The notes: a model not told the origin generated them from the sequence alone. A stretch of 64,000 nucleotides of DNA from JAJVID01 sp050247435 (GCA_050247435.1 JBFWUF010000024.1:1-64000); one strand, 5' to 3'; counted from the stretch's first letter, positions 52,514-62,817 are shown. Program-made: numbers and translations.

Positions 52514-52822
52514 ATGCGTGTGAGCGTGAAGAAGTCCGGTGGAATCGCAGGCTTGAAAGTCCGCGCCGAAGTTGATTCCGAACAACTTTCTCCGGCGCAG
52601 GGTCGGAAGATGAAAGATTTGGTCGAGCAGGCCAATCTCTTCGATCAGCCAGCGAAACCCAGCGGAAGATCAATGCCTGATCAGTTTCAGTATGAAGTCA
52701 CAGTCGAAGATCAGGGGAAGACGCATTCGTTTGTGACCAACGAGGCTGCGGCATCTGATGATTTGCTGGAATTGGTGGACTGGTTGATCGCCGCCAGCAA
52801 GCGCAAGGGAAGCGGAAACTGA
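52514..52822 (+). CDS. Emfourin-type protealysin inhibitor
   Basis: The 102-residue protein begins MRVSVKKSGGIAGLKVRAEV, the hallmark SGGxAG start of emfourin. It continues LSPAQGRKMKDLVEQANLFD, then YEVTVEDQGKTHSF and SDDLLELVDWLIAASKRK. Emfourins are slow-tight inhibitors of protealysin-like M4 proteases and are usually encoded next to them, as here. GGAGG lies before the start; a GTG one codon earlier is also possible. It is in the same direction, 67 bases after the protease. Confidence 0.88.
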   Translation: MRVSVKKSGGIAGLKVRAEVDSEQLSPAQGRKMKDLVEQANLFDQPAKPSGRSMPDQFQYEVTVEDQGKTHSFVTNEAAASDDLLELVDWLIAASKRKGSGN

Positions 52823-52996
52823 TCGAGTAATTGAATCTCCTGAACCGAATGGCGAGTGGAAACACCTGTGGAGGGCAAGTGTTTATACGCTTCCACGCGG
52901 CGGTGATTTCACCTAAGCTGAGCCTGGTTTTGCGTTATGTTGTATTTCTGAAGCCGAGCTTGCTGGGAGCGACCCGGCGTTTGTAAGAAAGGCGGA

Positions 52997-53236
52997 ATGG
53001 TTATGCCGAAAGACCCTTGCTACCATTGTCAGGGGACGGGGAAAATCAGATGCGCGTCTTGCGGCGGCGCTGGAGTCAGGCGCGATTCAAGCGTGCTGGA
53101 TGACGAGTGCCGCAAATGCCGTGGGACGAGGAAGAATGTTTGCCCGCGCTGCAAAGGGAGTGGTGAGTGGCGCGCCGAAACTTCGGGAAGGGAGTTGCGG
53201 GAAAGACGAACTATTCATAACAGGCTGGCGGCGTAA
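52997..53236 (+). CDS. DnaJ-type zinc-ribbon small protein
   Basis: The 79-residue protein has CYHCQGTGKIRCASCGGAGV and then CRKCRGTRKNVCPRCKGSGE: four CxxC pairs with the GxG spacing of the DnaJ central domain, so two zinc ions can bind. There is no J domain. A start at 53003 is also possible. Isolated DnaJ-type zinc fingers act as binding or redox modules. The tail (TSGRELRERRTIHNRLAA) is basic. Confidence 0.75.
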   Translation: MVMPKDPCYHCQGTGKIRCASCGGAGVRRDSSVLDDECRKCRGTRKNVCPRCKGSGEWRAETSGRELRERRTIHNRLAA

Positions 53237-53368
53237 ATCATTCGGCTGAACAGCCTGGATGACTGACGCTATGCCATAATTGATTCAGGGAGGCCCAAGC
53301 CTCCTTTTTCAATAACTGCCGGAACATACCCAAGGCCGAAAGAGAGGCTAAACGAAGGGAGAATAGCC

Positions 53369-53785
53369 ATGAGGGAACGCACGATTTATGTGACTGATTT
53401 CGATGAGAAGCGGCTGGAGCGGCTGCTTGCGGGCACGCGGCTCTGGAACAGGAGAGATCGGAAGTATCTGGACAAGCTCGAAGAAGAGCTGGAGCGGGCA
53501 TCCGTGGTTCCATCCAAAGAGATTCCCGACGATGTGCTGACTATGAATTCCCAGGCCCGAATCAAAGACCTGGATTCAGACAAAGAGATGGTCTTCACAC
53601 TGGTTTTTCCTGCTGACGCGGATTATGAAGGCGGCAAGGTTTCGATCCTGGCTCCCATCGGCACAGCCCTGCTCGGTTACCGCGCCGGAGACACCATCGA
53701 GTGGCAGGTTCCGGGCGGCGTCAGAAGGTTGAAGATCGAGCAGATTCTATACCAACCGGAGGCGGCTGGGGATTACCATCTGTAA
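53369..53785 (+). CDS. Rnk/GreA-family RNA-polymerase-binding regulator
   Basis: The 138-residue protein starts with MRERTIYVTDFDEKRLERLL, as in Rnk (regulator of nucleoside diphosphate kinase). An N-terminal coiled coil is short, and the GreA C-terminal FKBP-like domain follows: MVFTLVFPADADYEGGKVSI, LAPIGTALLGYRAGDTIEWQ, VPGGVRRLKIEQILYQPE. Rnk binds RNA polymerase but lacks the acidic tip for transcript cleavage. Its stop codon is directly followed by the ATG of the MreB gene, so translation is coupled. Confidence 0.88.
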   Translation: MRERTIYVTDFDEKRLERLLAGTRLWNRRDRKYLDKLEEELERASVVPSKEIPDDVLTMNSQARIKDLDSDKEMVFTLVFPADADYEGGKVSILAPIGTALLGYRAGDTIEWQVPGGVRRLKIEQILYQPEAAGDYHL

Positions 53786-54823
53786 ATGAACCTGCAAAAA
53801 TTATTTACATGTTTTTCGAGTGACCTTGCGGTTGACCTTGGGACAGCCAATACGCTCATCTATGCGCGCGGGAGCGGCGTTGTAATCAATGAACCATCCG
53901 TCGTGGCCATCAACAAAAACACCCGCAAAATTGAAGCCGTCGGCAGAGAAGCCAAGGAGATGCTCGGACGCGCGCCTGGCGACATAGTGGCGATAGAACC
54001 TCTCAGAGAAGGCGTTATCGCTGATCTTGAGGTGGCTGAAAAGATGCTGCTGCATTTCATCCGCCAAGCTTATCGGGGCAGACATATCATCAGGCCGCGC
54101 GTCGTCATCGGCGTGCCAGGCCAAGCCAACGCCGTAGAACGGCGCGCTGTCGAAGAGGCCGCTTACCGCGCCAAAGCGAGCAAAGTCTATCTGGCGCCGG
54201 AGGCGATGGCGGCCGCCATCGGCGCGGGCCTTCCGATTAATGAACCGGTGGCCAGCATGGTGGTTGATATTGGCGGCGGCACAACGGACATTGCCGTGCT
54301 CTCGCTCTCAGGCATAGTCCATTCGCAGGAGGTCAGAGTCGCGGGCAGGAGCTTCGACGAAGCGATCATTGAACACATTAAACGCAAGCGGCGCCTTTTG
54401 ATCGGCAGTCTCACGGCTGAGCGGATCAAGATTGAACTCGGCTCGGCCCTGCCTCTCAATACGCCTCGCAAGATGGAGGTGAGCGGCAGGTGTCTCAAGG
54501 AGGGCCTTCCAAAAACAATCACCGTTACTGATAAAGAGACGTATGAAGCCCTGGCGACTCCTCTGAACATCATCGTCAACACGGTTCGTGAGGCGCTCGC
54601 GCACATCCCGCCGGAACTATCGGGCGATATTATTGATCACGGAGTCACGCTCACTGGCGGCAGTTCGCTGCTCAGGAATCTGGATCGGCGGCTGATGGAG
54701 GAGACGGGCGTGCCCATGACCGTGGATCAGGATGCGCTCTCCTCAGTTGTGTTGGGAGCCAGTCAGATGCTCAATGACACTCATCTACTCAGGCGTTCGA
54801 ACTGGGAGGCGTTGGGCGCGTAG
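53786..54823 (+). CDS. mreB: MreB-type actin-like protein
   Basis: The 345-residue protein has the usual MreB length and motifs: AVDLGTANTLIYARGSGVV (phosphate 1), VVIGVPGQANAVERRAVEEA, VDIGGGTTDIAVLSLSGIVH (phosphate 2), SLTAERIKIELGSA and GVTLTGGSSLLRNLDRRLME. MreB guides cell-wall elongation at the inner membrane. The operon partners mreC, mreD, rodA and pbp2 are absent here, so this may be a second, specialised copy. It directly follows the Rnk-like gene with no gap. A hybrid-free two-component pair follows after 84 bases. Confidence 0.92.
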   Translation: MNLQKLFTCFSSDLAVDLGTANTLIYARGSGVVINEPSVVAINKNTRKIEAVGREAKEMLGRAPGDIVAIEPLREGVIADLEVAEKMLLHFIRQAYRGRHIIRPRVVIGVPGQANAVERRAVEEAAYRAKASKVYLAPEAMAAAIGAGLPINEPVASMVVDIGGGTTDIAVLSLSGIVHSQEVRVAGRSFDEAIIEHIKRKRRLLIGSLTAERIKIELGSALPLNTPRKMEVSGRCLKEGLPKTITVTDKETYEALATPLNIIVNTVREALAHIPPELSGDIIDHGVTLTGGSSLLRNLDRRLMEETGVPMTVDQDALSSVVLGASQMLNDTHLLRRSNWEALGA

Positions 54824-54907
54824 CTTTTTAGAGACGGTTATCGGAAAGTTGATGATCGGGACACTCAAAATTAATCCGCGACACAGACAAACACGAGGCA
54901 GTGAGAA

Positions 54908-56035
54908 GTGAGCATACGTGGGCGATTATTGATACTGGCCTTTGGCGCGGTGGTTCCGCTGATTATTGTCGGAAGCGTTGCGCTGTGGGATTTGTGGGAC
55001 GCCAAACAGGAGCATTTCACGCCTCTTATGGTGTTCGGCCTGCTGGCGCTGCTGTGCGCGGTGGCGGCGGCGTTGCTGATCGCGCGCGGCATAACTCGCC
55101 CGTTGGATCGCCTGAGCGCCACGGCTCGGCGATTCGGTCAGGGCGATTTCTCGGCGCGCGCGCCGGGCGATGGCAATGATGAGTTGGCCAGACTCGGAGC
55201 CGCATTCAATTCGATGGCCGCGCGACTCGAAGAACGCGAGCAGCGATTCAGCGAGCTTGACCGGCTCAAGTCGGAGTTTGTCAGCAGCGTCTCGCACGAA
55301 TTACGCACGCCGCTGACGACGATCAAGGCGCTCACACGCCTGCTGCTTCGCGGCGAGGCGAGTGAAGCGAAGCGGCGCGAGTACCTGGAAACCATCGCGG
55401 TCGAATGCGACCGGCAGATTGATCTTGTGCTGAACCTGCTCGATCTATCGCGCATTGATGCGGGGCGGTTGACGCTGAACATCGGGCGTGCGGATACGAC
55501 AGAGCTTCTGCTTTCGTGTCTGAAGTCTCAACAACGCGCCGCGGAGTTTCGCGGCCATCAGTTGAGGATGGAGCAGCCCGTGTCTGTGTTCCCAGTCCGC
55601 GCCGATCAGAAGGCGCTACGCCGCGTCATCGGCAACCTGATCGAGAACGCCATCAAGTACACGCCGGATGGCGGGCGGATCATCCTGGCCGCGCGATCGG
55701 CGGGTGATGTGATGGAGATCAGCGTCACCGACAACGGACAGGGCATTCACCCGCGCGACATCCCACACCTTTTCGAGAAGTTTCATCGCGGGCGCCCGCC
55801 AGCGGCGCCGGGCGGCGACCGCTCAACGCCTGAAGCGGAAGAGGCTCCGGGTATCGGGCTGGGCTTGTATCTGGCGCACAATATCATCGGGCAGATGGGC
55901 GGGCGCATCACCGTCGAGAGCGAAGTCGGGCGCGGCAGCGTTTTTACGCTCTACCTGCCGTTGTGGGAAAACGGCAGTGGCGCCCGCTCGTTGGGGGAGG
56001 AACATCATGAGCAAACGGCTGCTGGTCGTGGATGA
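54908..56035 (+). CDS. HAMP sensor histidine kinase
   Basis: Start GTG 54908. The 375-residue protein has two membrane segments (~8-28 and 41-62) with only a short loop between them, so sensing is probably within the membrane or cytosol. HAMP spans ~62-115 (GITRPLDRLSATARRFGQGD). HisKA has VSHELRTPLTTIKALTRLLL. The ATPase domain has ENAIKYTPDGG, DNGQGI and GLGLYLAHNIIGQMGGRITV, with a Pro/Gly-rich insertion of ~20 residues before it. It overlaps the response regulator gene by 29 bases. Confidence 0.9.
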   Translation: MSIRGRLLILAFGAVVPLIIVGSVALWDLWDAKQEHFTPLMVFGLLALLCAVAAALLIARGITRPLDRLSATARRFGQGDFSARAPGDGNDELARLGAAFNSMAARLEEREQRFSELDRLKSEFVSSVSHELRTPLTTIKALTRLLLRGEASEAKRREYLETIAVECDRQIDLVLNLLDLSRIDAGRLTLNIGRADTTELLLSCLKSQQRAAEFRGHQLRMEQPVSVFPVRADQKALRRVIGNLIENAIKYTPDGGRIILAARSAGDVMEISVTDNGQGIHPRDIPHLFEKFHRGRPPAAPGGDRSTPEAEEAPGIGLGLYLAHNIIGQMGGRITVESEVGRGSVFTLYLPLWENGSGARSLGEEHHEQTAAGRG

Positions 56036-56645
56036 TGATCCGGGGCTGCTGCGCGCGGTGGCGGAGACGCTTCGCGCAGAAGGTTACGAGGTGACGACCG
56101 CGCGGCGCGGCGCGGAGGCTCTCGTGCGCGTGGCCGAAACGTTACCCGACCTGATCGTGAGCGACATCCGAATGCCTGGCATGGACGGTTATGACCTGAT
56201 TCGCAACCTGCGCGCCGCCCCGCGCACCCGGATTATTCCCATCATCTTTCTGACCGCGAAGGACGAAACCGCCGACCGCATCGCGGGCTTTCGCTCCGGC
56301 GTGGACGCCTATCTGACCAAACCCTTCGAGCCTGAAGAACTGCTGGCCGTCATCTCCAACATCCTCGACCGCGTTCAACGCACGCACGCCGAAATCGCGC
56401 GGCTCTTTGGCGAAACCGGCGCCGAGGCGGAACGCTCGCCAGTGCGCGATGAAGAACTGACCGACGCTGAATGGCGCGTGGCTGAAGCGGTGGCGCGCGG
56501 ATTGAGCAACAAGGAGATCGCGGCGGAGTTCAGCCTCAGCCTGAGAACGGTGGAAGGCCACATCAGCCGCATCCTCGACAAAAAGAATTTTAGCAACCGC
56601 GTCGAGATCGCGCGCTACGTTCTTGAGCGCAAGCCAGCGGATTGA
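56007..56645 (+). CDS. NarL/LuxR-family response regulator
   Basis: ATG 56007 has GGGGAGG upstream within the kinase gene. The 212-residue protein has a receiver (VVDDDPGLLRAVAETLRAEG, phospho-Asp in LIVSDIRMPGMDGYDLIRNL, FLTAKDE, TKP) and a C-terminal LuxR helix-turn-helix (LTDAEWRVAEAVARGLSNKE, IAAEFSLSLRTVEGHISRIL). A linker with TGAEAERSPVRDEE joins them. It is the output partner of the overlapping kinase. Targets are unknown. Confidence 0.92.
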   Translation: MSKRLLVVDDDPGLLRAVAETLRAEGYEVTTARRGAEALVRVAETLPDLIVSDIRMPGMDGYDLIRNLRAAPRTRIIPIIFLTAKDETADRIAGFRSGVDAYLTKPFEPEELLAVISNILDRVQRTHAEIARLFGETGAEAERSPVRDEELTDAEWRVAEAVARGLSNKEIAAEFSLSLRTVEGHISRILDKKNFSNRVEIARYVLERKPAD

Positions 56646-56712
56646 CTCATACTCAAGCCATCGGAATTTTAACTGGCTGGAATTTGTTCTGGCTTGATCC
56701 GCCACCCGCGCA

Positions 56713-57408
56713 TCACTCTTCTGGCCGAACTATGAATTTGTAGCCGACGCGATGGACTGTGACGATGTAATGCGGATCGCTTGGGGTGTCTTCGATTTTT
56801 TGGCGCAGCTTGGCGATGTGCATGTCTACCGTGCGTGTCAGAGGGAAACTGCCATAGCCCCAGACTGAATCGAGCAACTGGTCGCGCGTGATCACTTCGC
56901 CGCGATGCTCGATGAAATATTTCAGGATGTTGAATTCTCGCGGTGACACTTCAAGTGGCGAGCCGGCTTTCGTCACCTCGAACTTTTTGAAGTTGACCGT
57001 GATCGGGCCGAAGCGAAATTCTTCGGGAATCTCGCTCTGGCGGTACGCGCGGCGCAGCAGGGCTTCGACGCGCGCCATCAACTCCATGAAGCTGAATGGC
57101 TTGGTCACGTAATCATCAGCCCCGATCTTCAGCCCCACGACTTTGTCAATTTCCTGGCCGCGAGCGGTGAGCATGATGATTGGCGTGGCATTGCCCGAGC
57201 CGCGAAGCTGTTTGCAGATGTCGAATCCGCTCATTTTCGGGAGCATCACGTCAAGAATGATCAAGTCCAGATCTTTCTCGGTAGCCAGACGCAGCCCGGC
57301 GGCGCCGTCGCGCGCGACCTGAACCGAATAGCCTTCGTACTCGAATCCATCGCGCAAGGCCACTGCCATGGCCTGATCATCTTCGACAATTAAAACTTTT
57401 CCGCTCAT
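56713..57408 (-). CDS. OmpR/PhoB-family response regulator
   Basis: The 231-residue protein has a receiver (VEDDQAMAVALRDGFEYEGY, phospho-Asp in LIILDVMLPKMSGFDICKQL, MLTARGQ, TKPF) and a winged-helix DNA-binding domain (EVSPREFNILKYFIEHRGEV, LTRTVDMHIAKLRQKIED, HYIVTVHRVGYKF). It is transcribed after the kinase at 57460-59199, with a 51-base gap. A TTTAC direct-repeat array upstream of that kinase could be its binding site. Confidence 0.93.
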   Translation of the reverse strand: MSGKVLIVEDDQAMAVALRDGFEYEGYSVQVARDGAAGLRLATEKDLDLIILDVMLPKMSGFDICKQLRGSGNATPIIMLTARGQEIDKVVGLKIGADDYVTKPFSFMELMARVEALLRRAYRQSEIPEEFRFGPITVNFKKFEVTKAGSPLEVSPREFNILKYFIEHRGEVITRDQLLDSVWGYGSFPLTRTVDMHIAKLRQKIEDTPSDPHYIVTVHRVGYKFIVRPEE

Positions 57409-57459
57409 CCGTTGTGCTCCTAAGAAAAGGTTGCGCTATTCCTACCGTCGGCGCTCAGT

Positions 57460-59199
<1,740 letters not shown>

Positions 59200-59266
59200 T
59201 TACCTCGTCTCCTCACCGGAAGTATACATTGATTAGCCCTGCCGACAGCCGCCCCGGTGCGCTCAT

Positions 59267-59301
59267 TTTACAAACGATTTACAAGTTTTACTGGTTTTTA
59301 C
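59267..59301. promoter_or_regulatory. Phased TTTAC direct repeats upstream of kinase
   Basis: TTTACAA at 59267-59273 and 59278-59284, then TTTAC at 59287 and 59297, lie 11, 9 and 10 bases apart, about one helical turn each. They are in the 365-base gap between the kinase (-) and the sigma-54-activator-like gene (+), so either could be controlled. No gene was seen in the gap. Binding by the adjacent OmpR-type regulator is an inference. Confidence 0.4.
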
Positions 59302-59564
59302 TGAGAATTGAAGACATTTACCTGGACTTGAGCGAGACTCCAAACTGGCCGGGACAATCCCAAGCGGCGGCGGCAGATCAAGCCGGCGTCGAGATCTAAC
59401 CCGGGACAAAACGCGAAGAGGGCGAAGGCGCATGCGGATGGAGAAGAAATCTTTTCAGGTTGGACGACGCTCTCTTTTCCATCGGCCTTTCTCTTCTTCG
59501 CGTTTTCGAGCTTCGCTTTTTCTTCACGCAATTCGCAGGGCAGCATTCCAGAAGGAGGTAAATA

Positions 59565-60593
59565 GTGATTCCGAATGAGGCAGTGAACAATCCGGTCGGC
59601 GAACAGGCGCTCGAATTTCAAGGCAGTCCGCAACCACGACCGGCTTTAATACTGGTCAATAGCAACCGCGCGATATCCTACGAGAGCTACGAATGTTTTA
59701 TCGGCGTCAGCCCCAATGTCTCCGACCTTAAAAAGTTCATTGGAGTTCAAGCGTCGCAAACGCATCCGGTGTTATTGATCGGCCAACGCGGATTGCGGCA
59801 GGAGCAGGTCGCCCGCGTGCTGCACCAGGCCAGCGCGCAATGGGCGCAGCCGTTCTTCGCCGTCAACGCGCACGGGCTGAGCGCCGAGGCGTTGCATAAC
59901 ATCCTTTTCGGCTCTCACGGGATGATCGAGACCGTCAAGCAGGGAACGATCTATATCAACGAGCTGACCAGCCTGCCGCTGCTTCTGCAACAGCGTTTCG
60001 CCGTCTACCTGGAAGAGCAGCGTTGGCGCGAACGCGGCGGACACGGCGGACGCCAACGCCTGGTTTTCGCTTCGGAATGGAACCCCGCCGACCGCACGGC
60101 GGAGAATCGAATCGCTTATGGGCTGGTCGAGATGCTGCGCCCGTTCAGTTTCACCATCAAACCACTGCGCGAACGGAGTGAGGACATCCCCTACATCGCA
60201 AAGCATCTGGTATCTCGCATATCACAGAAGCTGAACAAAGGGTCCCACGAGATCACCTCTGAAGCATTGAACGCGCTGGCCGAATATAACTGGGAAGGCA
60301 ACCTCGACGAGCTTGAGTCGGTGCTCGAAAGCGCGATCTGTTGCCTGCCGCCGCAGCAGGTCAATGAGTCGGTACTGCCGTCGCGCATCCGCTACGCGCG
60401 GCTCAAATCAATCCCCCCTGATGGTGTTGACCTGCCGCAGATTGTTGATGATTTCGAGCGTGACCTGATCGCGACGGCTCTGCAGCAAAGCGGAGGCAGC
60501 CAGACCAAGGCGTCGAAGCTGCTCGGATTGCGCGTCCAGACGTTGAACATGAAACTCAAACGTTACTCCGATCAGGAGCGCCCGCTGTTGTAG
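59565..60593 (+). CDS. Sigma-54-activator-like protein lacking P-loop Lys and GAFTGA
   Basis: GTG start with a near-perfect GAAGGAGGT five bases upstream. The 342-residue protein follows the layout of bacterial enhancer-binding proteins: an AAA+ region ~45-265 and a Fis-type helix-turn-helix at the end (ALQQSGGSQTKASKLLGLRV). The P-loop reads GQRGLRQE (73-80) instead of GESGTGKE. Walker B is GTIYINEL with Asn132 for Asp. Between LFG (114-116) and this there are about ten residues, so the GAFTGA loop is gone. LRERSEDIPYIAKHLVSRIS and YNWEGNLDELESVL (WPGN-type) remain. It cannot activate sigma-54 in the usual way, and may be a DNA-binding repressor or adaptor. Confidence 0.85.
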   Translation: MIPNEAVNNPVGEQALEFQGSPQPRPALILVNSNRAISYESYECFIGVSPNVSDLKKFIGVQASQTHPVLLIGQRGLRQEQVARVLHQASAQWAQPFFAVNAHGLSAEALHNILFGSHGMIETVKQGTIYINELTSLPLLLQQRFAVYLEEQRWRERGGHGGRQRLVFASEWNPADRTAENRIAYGLVEMLRPFSFTIKPLRERSEDIPYIAKHLVSRISQKLNKGSHEITSEALNALAEYNWEGNLDELESVLESAICCLPPQQVNESVLPSRIRYARLKSIPPDGVDLPQIVDDFERDLIATALQQSGGSQTKASKLLGLRVQTLNMKLKRYSDQERPLL

Positions 60594-60601
60594 TCGAATC
60601 A

Positions 60602-60721
60602 AAAAGCAAAGACGCCGCAATCGCCGCAGGCGCCGCAGTGTTCTGCAGGAGATCACGGTCAGGCAAGCTGGTTTTGTTTGCCCGCTGCGACGCCTGCGGG
60701 GGGTGCGGCGTCTTTGCTTTT
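60602..60721. terminator. Long-range inverted repeat after the activator-like gene
   Basis: AAAAGCAAAGACGCCGCA (60602-60619) is the exact reverse complement of 60704-60721. A second pair (GCCGCAGGCG / CGCCTGCGGG) lies inside it. T-rich sequence follows. It fits a terminator or an extragenic repeat element. Confidence 0.65.
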
Positions 60722-60845
60722 CCCTCATAGACCTCCGGCCCCTCGCCGCGCTACAATCCGCCCCGTCACACCGTCCAGCCAGAGACGGCCTCCCCAGTGA
60801 GTAAAACAAATTCGACAGTAATCTGTCACAGCCAGGGAGGTAGAA

Positions 60846-61262
60846 ATGATCAATCGTAGTTTCGTTCAACGATCCCGGAAGATTTTGGCGTCAGCGTTGT
60901 TTTTGCTGCTTTGCTGTTCGGGCGCGGCGTTGGCGCAAACGCCATCAGATGTGCAGGAGTTGGGGAATGTGGCTCAGATCATCTCTTTTAAAGATACTTC
61001 ACTGAAAGCGGCGATTAACTCTGTGGGAAAACAGTTAAACCTCAATGTTGTGTTCGACGAAGCGATCAAGGACAGCGAAAAGCTCACGCTTGAACTGAGA
61101 GAAGTGTCTTTCGAACAAGCATTGAAGATTTTTCTCGTGGCGAAGAGATTACAGGCGCGGATCATCGAAGAGAACACGATCATTGTTTTTCCTGACAATG
61201 CGACGAACCGGGAGAGATACGGGCAATACGAACTCTGGCCCGCGAAATCGGGTGGAAACTGA
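60846..61262 (+). CDS. Small secreted STN-domain protein
   Basis: The 138-residue protein has a signal peptide (KILASALFLLLCCSGAALAQ). Residues ~42-118 form an STN-like domain: ISFKDTSLKAAINSVGKQLN, LNVVFDEAIKDSEKLTLELR, VSFEQALKIFLVAKRLQARI. STN domains lie at the N-terminus of secretins and TonB-dependent receptors; here it stands alone without any barrel or secretin part. It may bind such an outer-membrane complex encoded elsewhere. AGGGAGG lies just before the ATG. Confidence 0.8.
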   Translation: MINRSFVQRSRKILASALFLLLCCSGAALAQTPSDVQELGNVAQIISFKDTSLKAAINSVGKQLNLNVVFDEAIKDSEKLTLELREVSFEQALKIFLVAKRLQARIIEENTIIVFPDNATNRERYGQYELWPAKSGGN

Positions 61263-61272
61263 TACGGTCGCA

Positions 61273-61319
61273 TGACAAAAGCTCAGACCGATGTGGAATC
61301 GGCCTGAGCTTTTGTCATT
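61273..61319. terminator. Bidirectional terminator between STN and inositol synthase genes
   Basis: ATGACAAAAGCTCAG (61273-61287) pairs with CTGAGCTTTTGTCAT (61305-61319). An inner CCGAT/ATCGG stem extends it. It lies between two convergent genes and has AAAA/TTTT tracts in the stem, fitting termination in both directions. Confidence 0.75.
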
Positions 61320-61336
61320 TCAACAAGCCTCCCTGA

Positions 61337-62653
61337 TCAGTCGTAATACTCCAACCCCAAATGCGTGATCAATTCCTCGCCGCGCAGATGGCGCAGCGTG
61401 TTCTTCAGCTTCATCAGTTGAATGAATAGATCGTGCTCCGGGTAAAGTTTCGGCGCGCACATCGGGCTTTTGAAATAGAACGATAGCCATTCCTGGATTC
61501 CGCGCATCCCGGCGCGCTGGGCCAAATCCATAAACAGCGCCAGGTCTAAAACGATCGGCGCGGCAAGAATCGAATCGCGGCACAGGAAATCAATCTTGAT
61601 CTGCATCGGGTAGCCGAGCCAGCCGAAGATATCAATGTTGTCCCAACCTTCTTTGTTGTCGCCGCGCGGGGGATAGTAGTTGATCCTCACGAGGTGCGAG
61701 AAGTCGCTGTAAAGTTCGGGATAGACCTGCGGTTGCAGAATGTACTCCAGGACCGAGAGCTTCGATTCCTCTTTGGTCTTGAACGATCCGGGGTCGTCCA
61801 GCACCTCGCCGTCGCGGTTGCCCAGAATGTTGGTCGAATACCAGCCGTGCAGCCCCAGCATTCTCGCCTTCAACCCCGGAGCGACGATTGTCTTCATCAA
61901 CGTCTGGCCGGTTTTGAAATCCTTGCCGCAGACCGGCAGATTCTGTTCTTCAGCCAGTTCGATCAATGCCGGAATGTCCACCGTCAGATTGGGGGCGCCG
62001 TTGGCGAAGCCCACTCCCGATATGAGCGCGGCGTAGGCGTAGATCATCGAAGGCGCAATCGCCTTGTGGTTTTCGCGCATGGCTTTCTCGAAAGCCGCAA
62101 TGGTTTTGTGAACCGGATGCGGTTTGATGAAAACTTCAGTCGAGGCGCACCAGACCATCACCATTCGCGAGCAGCGGTTCTTTTTCTTGAACTCGGCGAT
62201 CTCCTCAATCAACTGCTCGGCCAGATGCATTTTAGTCTTGCCTTTTTTGACGTGACTTCCGCTGAGGCGTTTGACGTATTCCTGATCGAAGGCGGCGGGC
62301 ATAGGCTTAACTTTTGAAAGCTGCGGTTTGAGTTGCACCAACAGTTCTTTTTCGAGCACTCCCGCGTGCATCGCCGCTTCATAGCAGTTCTTATCAAAAA
62401 TGTCCCAGGCTCCGAAAACCAGATCGTCGAGTCCGGCGAGTGGCACGAAATCCTTGATGAGCGGGGAACGGTCCTCGGTGCGTTTACCCAGACGGATAGT
62501 TCCCATCTGCGTCAAACTGCCGATAGGGGCGGCTAGCTTACGGCGGATCGCTTCGACGCCAGCGATGAACGTGGTTGTGACTGCGCCCATTCCGACTAAA
62601 AGAACGCCGAGCTTGCCCCTGGGTTCGGCGATTGGCGCGCCTTTCTGCAACAT
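61337..62653 (-). CDS. ino1: Inositol-3-phosphate synthase
   Basis: The 438-residue protein has an N-terminal NAD-binding motif GVLLVGMGAVTTTFIAGVEA. Characteristic synthase segments follow: VFGAWDIFDKNCYEAAMHAG, KDFKTGQTLMKTIVAPGLKA, LGLHGWYSTNILGNRDGEVL with DDPGSFKTKEESK, and the C-terminal GWLGYPMQIKIDFLCRDSIL, AAPIVLDLALFMDLAQRAGM. The enzyme converts glucose-6-phosphate to myo-inositol-3-phosphate, the first step to inositol lipids and phosphoinositol compounds. No other inositol gene is nearby. Confidence 0.92.
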   Translation of the reverse strand: MLQKGAPIAEPRGKLGVLLVGMGAVTTTFIAGVEAIRRKLAAPIGSLTQMGTIRLGKRTEDRSPLIKDFVPLAGLDDLVFGAWDIFDKNCYEAAMHAGVLEKELLVQLKPQLSKVKPMPAAFDQEYVKRLSGSHVKKGKTKMHLAEQLIEEIAEFKKKNRCSRMVMVWCASTEVFIKPHPVHKTIAAFEKAMRENHKAIAPSMIYAYAALISGVGFANGAPNLTVDIPALIELAEEQNLPVCGKDFKTGQTLMKTIVAPGLKARMLGLHGWYSTNILGNRDGEVLDDPGSFKTKEESKLSVLEYILQPQVYPELYSDFSHLVRINYYPPRGDNKEGWDNIDIFGWLGYPMQIKIDFLCRDSILAAPIVLDLALFMDLAQRAGMRGIQEWLSFYFKSPMCAPKLYPEHDLFIQLMKLKNTLRHLRGEELITHLGLEYYD

Positions 62654-62817
62654 GGTTCACTCTCCTTTTGATAACGTGTGATTGAATTGTGATCGAGCGG
62701 AAAGAGTACCGAAAAGCGGGCGGCGATTCTTGCGCTATCTTGCTGAAAGTTGTTGCCGGGTTGCTGTTATTGAGGTTTTCGATTGCTCCCAACGATTTGC
62801 CGAATGATTTGGATCGC

